Shown in pieces: positions 4,399 through 5,734 of a stretch of DNA of 5,734 nucleotides. Each line of letters opens with the position of its first letter. Positions within the stretch are counted from its first letter, which is position 1. A program made the position numbers and the translations under genes. A model generated the notes under the pieces. The model was not told the DNA's origin and ran no database searches. It worked only from the letters and a program-made list of their open reading frames with translations. The DNA comes from an uncultured Bacilli bacterium (GTDB lineage Bacteria; Bacillota_I; Bacilli_A; RF39; UBA660). The stretch lies in contig CANPYA010000080.1 in NCBI GenBank assembly GCA_947587565.1, positions 1 through 5,734 of the forward strand, written 5' to 3'.

Positions 4399-5606
4399 TG
4401 AAAAGGAATCGATTTTATATTATAATGGCATTTATCTTAGTAGCGTTTTTTCTAATTTGTATCGCCAATAATGAACTAGCCTATGCCGCGATTAAAAAAG
4501 GTGATACTTTAGGTGGTTTAAAAAAACAAAGAGATGCTTTAATTGCGGAGCAAAAGAAACAAAATGCTCAAAAAGCTCGAACTAAAGCCGAGATTGAAGC
4601 GAGTAAAACAAAGAAATTGCAAGCCGAAAATGAATTATTTCAAACTAAAGAAGATATTCAAAAATTAGAAGAAAATATCGCCGCTACTAATGTGCAAATT
4701 ACTAGTGAAAAAGAGAAAACTAATGATTTATTAAGACTATATCAACAATTGCAATCAGAAAATGTTTATCTTTCTTATATAACTGGGGCATCATCTATGA
4801 CCGATTTAATTATGCGAATGGATGCGATTAATCAATTTGCGGATTATAACGAAAGAGAACTTAATAAATTAGAAATGCTTCAAGAAAGTAATAATAGTTT
4901 AAATAAGGAACTAGAAAAATATCAAACTAAATTAGATAGTCAAATTAAAAGTTATGCGGATAGTATAGTGGTTTTAAATGATAACTTAGAAGAACTTGAA
5001 GAAGGGGAAGTGACTATTGCACAAGAAATTGCTTCCATAAAAGAATTAATTAAATATTATGAGAGTATACCTTGTCGTGATGATCAAGATTTAATTGAAT
5101 GTGTGGAAATTGCTAATAATACAGGATGGTTAAAACCAGTTACAAAGGGAAGAATTACGAGTGGTTTTGGTGGTCGAAATCGCCCGACTCCTACTGCTAG
5201 TTCAAATCATAAAGGAATAGATATTGGGGTATCTGAAGGAACACCTGTTTATCCAACCGCTGCTGGTCAAGTTGCAGCCATAGTACGAAAATCATCTTGT
5301 GGTGGTAATATGTTATATATTTGGACAAATGTTAATGGCAAACCTTATACTTATGTATATATGCATTTAAAATCTATTGAAGTTAGTGTAGGAGAGAAAG
5401 TTGCAGTTACAGATATTGTAGCTTATAGTGGTGGTCGTTTTTATGGCTATGATCGTTGTACAACGGGGCCACACTTACACTATGGTTTATCAGAAGGACA
5501 TCATTTTGGGGCACCAGGTGATTTAGCTTTATCTAAATTTAATGCTTATGTTATAGAACCGCCAGGATATCCTAAAGTTGGTGGGTATTTCTCTGGAAGA
5601 TCATAA
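4395..5606 (+). CDS. Secreted coiled-coil M23 peptidoglycan endopeptidase, probable FtsEX client
   Basis: The 403-residue product begins with a signal peptide (basic MMKRNR, hydrophobic 8-24, likely cut after the AYA at 29-31). A long coiled coil (about 38-222) contains the hairpin-tip motif VYLSYITGASSMTDLIMR (124-141), like the FtsX-contact region of PcsB and EnvC. A linker (223-245) leads to an M23/LytM domain (about 246-390). Predicted zinc ligands are His272 and Asp276 (in NHKGIDIGV) and His362; His324 (YMH) and His360 (GPHLHYG) are the catalytic histidines. All are present, so the enzyme should hydrolyse peptide cross-links directly. It overlaps ftsX in an ATGA junction with tandem ATGs (4395, 4398) and no strong Shine-Dalgarno, suggesting translational coupling. 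Position and architecture imply activation by FtsEX; CwlO and PcsB fill this role elsewhere with other catalytic domains. Four extracellular cysteines (227, 236, 302, 355) are unusual. No lipobox or wall anchor is seen. Confidence 0.93.
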   Translation: MMKRNRFYIIMAFILVAFFLICIANNELAYAAIKKGDTLGGLKKQRDALIAEQKKQNAQKARTKAEIEASKTKKLQAENELFQTKEDIQKLEENIAATNVQITSEKEKTNDLLRLYQQLQSENVYLSYITGASSMTDLIMRMDAINQFADYNERELNKLEMLQESNNSLNKELEKYQTKLDSQIKSYADSIVVLNDNLEELEEGEVTIAQEIASIKELIKYYESIPCRDDQDLIECVEIANNTGWLKPVTKGRITSGFGGRNRPTPTASSNHKGIDIGVSEGTPVYPTAAGQVAAIVRKSSCGGNMLYIWTNVNGKPYTYVYMHLKSIEVSVGEKVAVTDIVAYSGGRFYGYDRCTTGPHLHYGLSEGHHFGAPGDLALSKFNAYVIEPPGYPKVGGYFSGRS

Positions 5607-5612
5607 GGAAAT

Positions 5613-5651
5613 AAAGAATGGTAACTAATATATAAAGTTATCATTTTTTTT
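5613..5651 (+). terminator. Intrinsic terminator of the ftsEX-M23 operon
   Basis: AATGGTAACT (5617-5626) pairs with AGTTATCATT (5636-5645) with one G-U pair and a 9-nt loop. The stem can extend four more pairs into A-rich and T-rich flanks, and eight T residues follow (5644-5651). It starts 7 nt after the M23 stop and closes the operon. Confidence 0.85.
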
Positions 5652-5734
5652 ATTTTGTTATGCTGTGTATTAGATTTGGGGTGATGGAGAAAAATTATAG
5701 TCGGAATAAATATCATATATGTTAATTGGAAAAT
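5652..5734 (+). other. Downstream intergenic tail, no supported gene
   Basis: Nothing firm is visible in these 83 bases. An ATG at 5684 directly abuts GGGGTG but closes after 13 codons. A second ATG at 5719 is open to the window edge (MLIGK...) and has TATAGT (5696-5701) at a spacing like the other genes here, but its Shine-Dalgarno is poor and no clear -35 exists. It may be the start of the next gene; this cannot be decided from the window. Confidence 0.3.

Noticed and set aside
4452..4466. Lipobox around Cys22 of the M23 protein
   Set aside because: The residues before Cys22 are Phe-Leu-Ile, which do not fit the [LVI][ASTVI][GAS]C pattern; a signal peptidase I site at AYA (29-31) is better.
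5684..5725. 13-codon reading frame after the operon terminator
   Set aside because: GGGGTG directly abuts the ATG with no spacing, the peptide is very short, and no promoter fits.
5690..5730. A - strand promoter (TTAACA ... TATAAT) in the right-edge tail
   Set aside because: The spacer is about 20 bp, too long for sigma-A, and it would fire antisense into the operon terminator with no gene to serve.
1..5734. CRISPR arrays, insertion sequences, tRNA or rRNA genes, riboswitches, toxin-antitoxin pairs or defence genes
   Set aside because: No direct repeats, terminal inverted repeats, structured leaders or matching proteins were seen; intergenic gaps are too short for most of these.

Overview
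The window is AT-rich bacterial chromosome that looks like a low-GC, spore-forming Bacillota (class Bacilli or Erysipelotrichia-like; the exact lineage is inferred). Three things point this way: a GerQ-type spore-coat protein, a Firmicutes-style FtsEX module with a secreted coiled-coil M23 peptidase, and AT-biased codon use. TGA is a genuine stop (it ends ftsX), so this is genetic code 11 rather than a mycoplasma-type code.

Layout. The 3' four-fifths of tuf (EF-Tu) runs from the left edge to 972 on the + strand and is followed by two hairpins. The second hairpin also serves the convergent gerQ (1414 to 1049, - strand, TTG start with a strong Shine-Dalgarno). A short divergent region (1415-1508) separates gerQ from a + strand gene for an unrecognised, aromatic-rich protein of 109 residues (1509-1838). 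Next come a YitT/DUF2179 membrane protein (1889-2779) and then the ftsE (2817-3518), ftsX (3505-4398) and M23 peptidase (4395-5606) operon. The operon genes overlap by 14 and 4 nt, and a clear intrinsic terminator (5613-5651) closes it. The last 83 bases hold no gene I can support.

How the genes work together. FtsE (ATPase) and FtsX (four-helix membrane protein with a large outer loop) form an ABC-type mechanotransducer that switches on a cell-wall hydrolase. The third gene encodes the likely client: a signal peptide, a long coiled coil of the PcsB/EnvC/CwlO type, and an M23 domain with all expected zinc and catalytic residues. Unlike E. coli EnvC, which only activates amidases, this protein probably cuts peptidoglycan itself. 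tuf, gerQ, the orphan and the YitT gene look like independent transcription units.

The most notable non-coding observation is the packing of signals. At two consecutive junctions (1827-1871 and 2753-2799) a terminator hairpin carries the upstream stop codon and the next gene's -35 element in its loop. Its U-tract lies in the promoter spacer and a perfect TATAAT follows. Leaders are predicted to be very short, with the Shine-Dalgarno at or near the transcript's 5' end. I found no mobile element, CRISPR array, tRNA, rRNA or riboswitch, and no clearly new multi-gene system.
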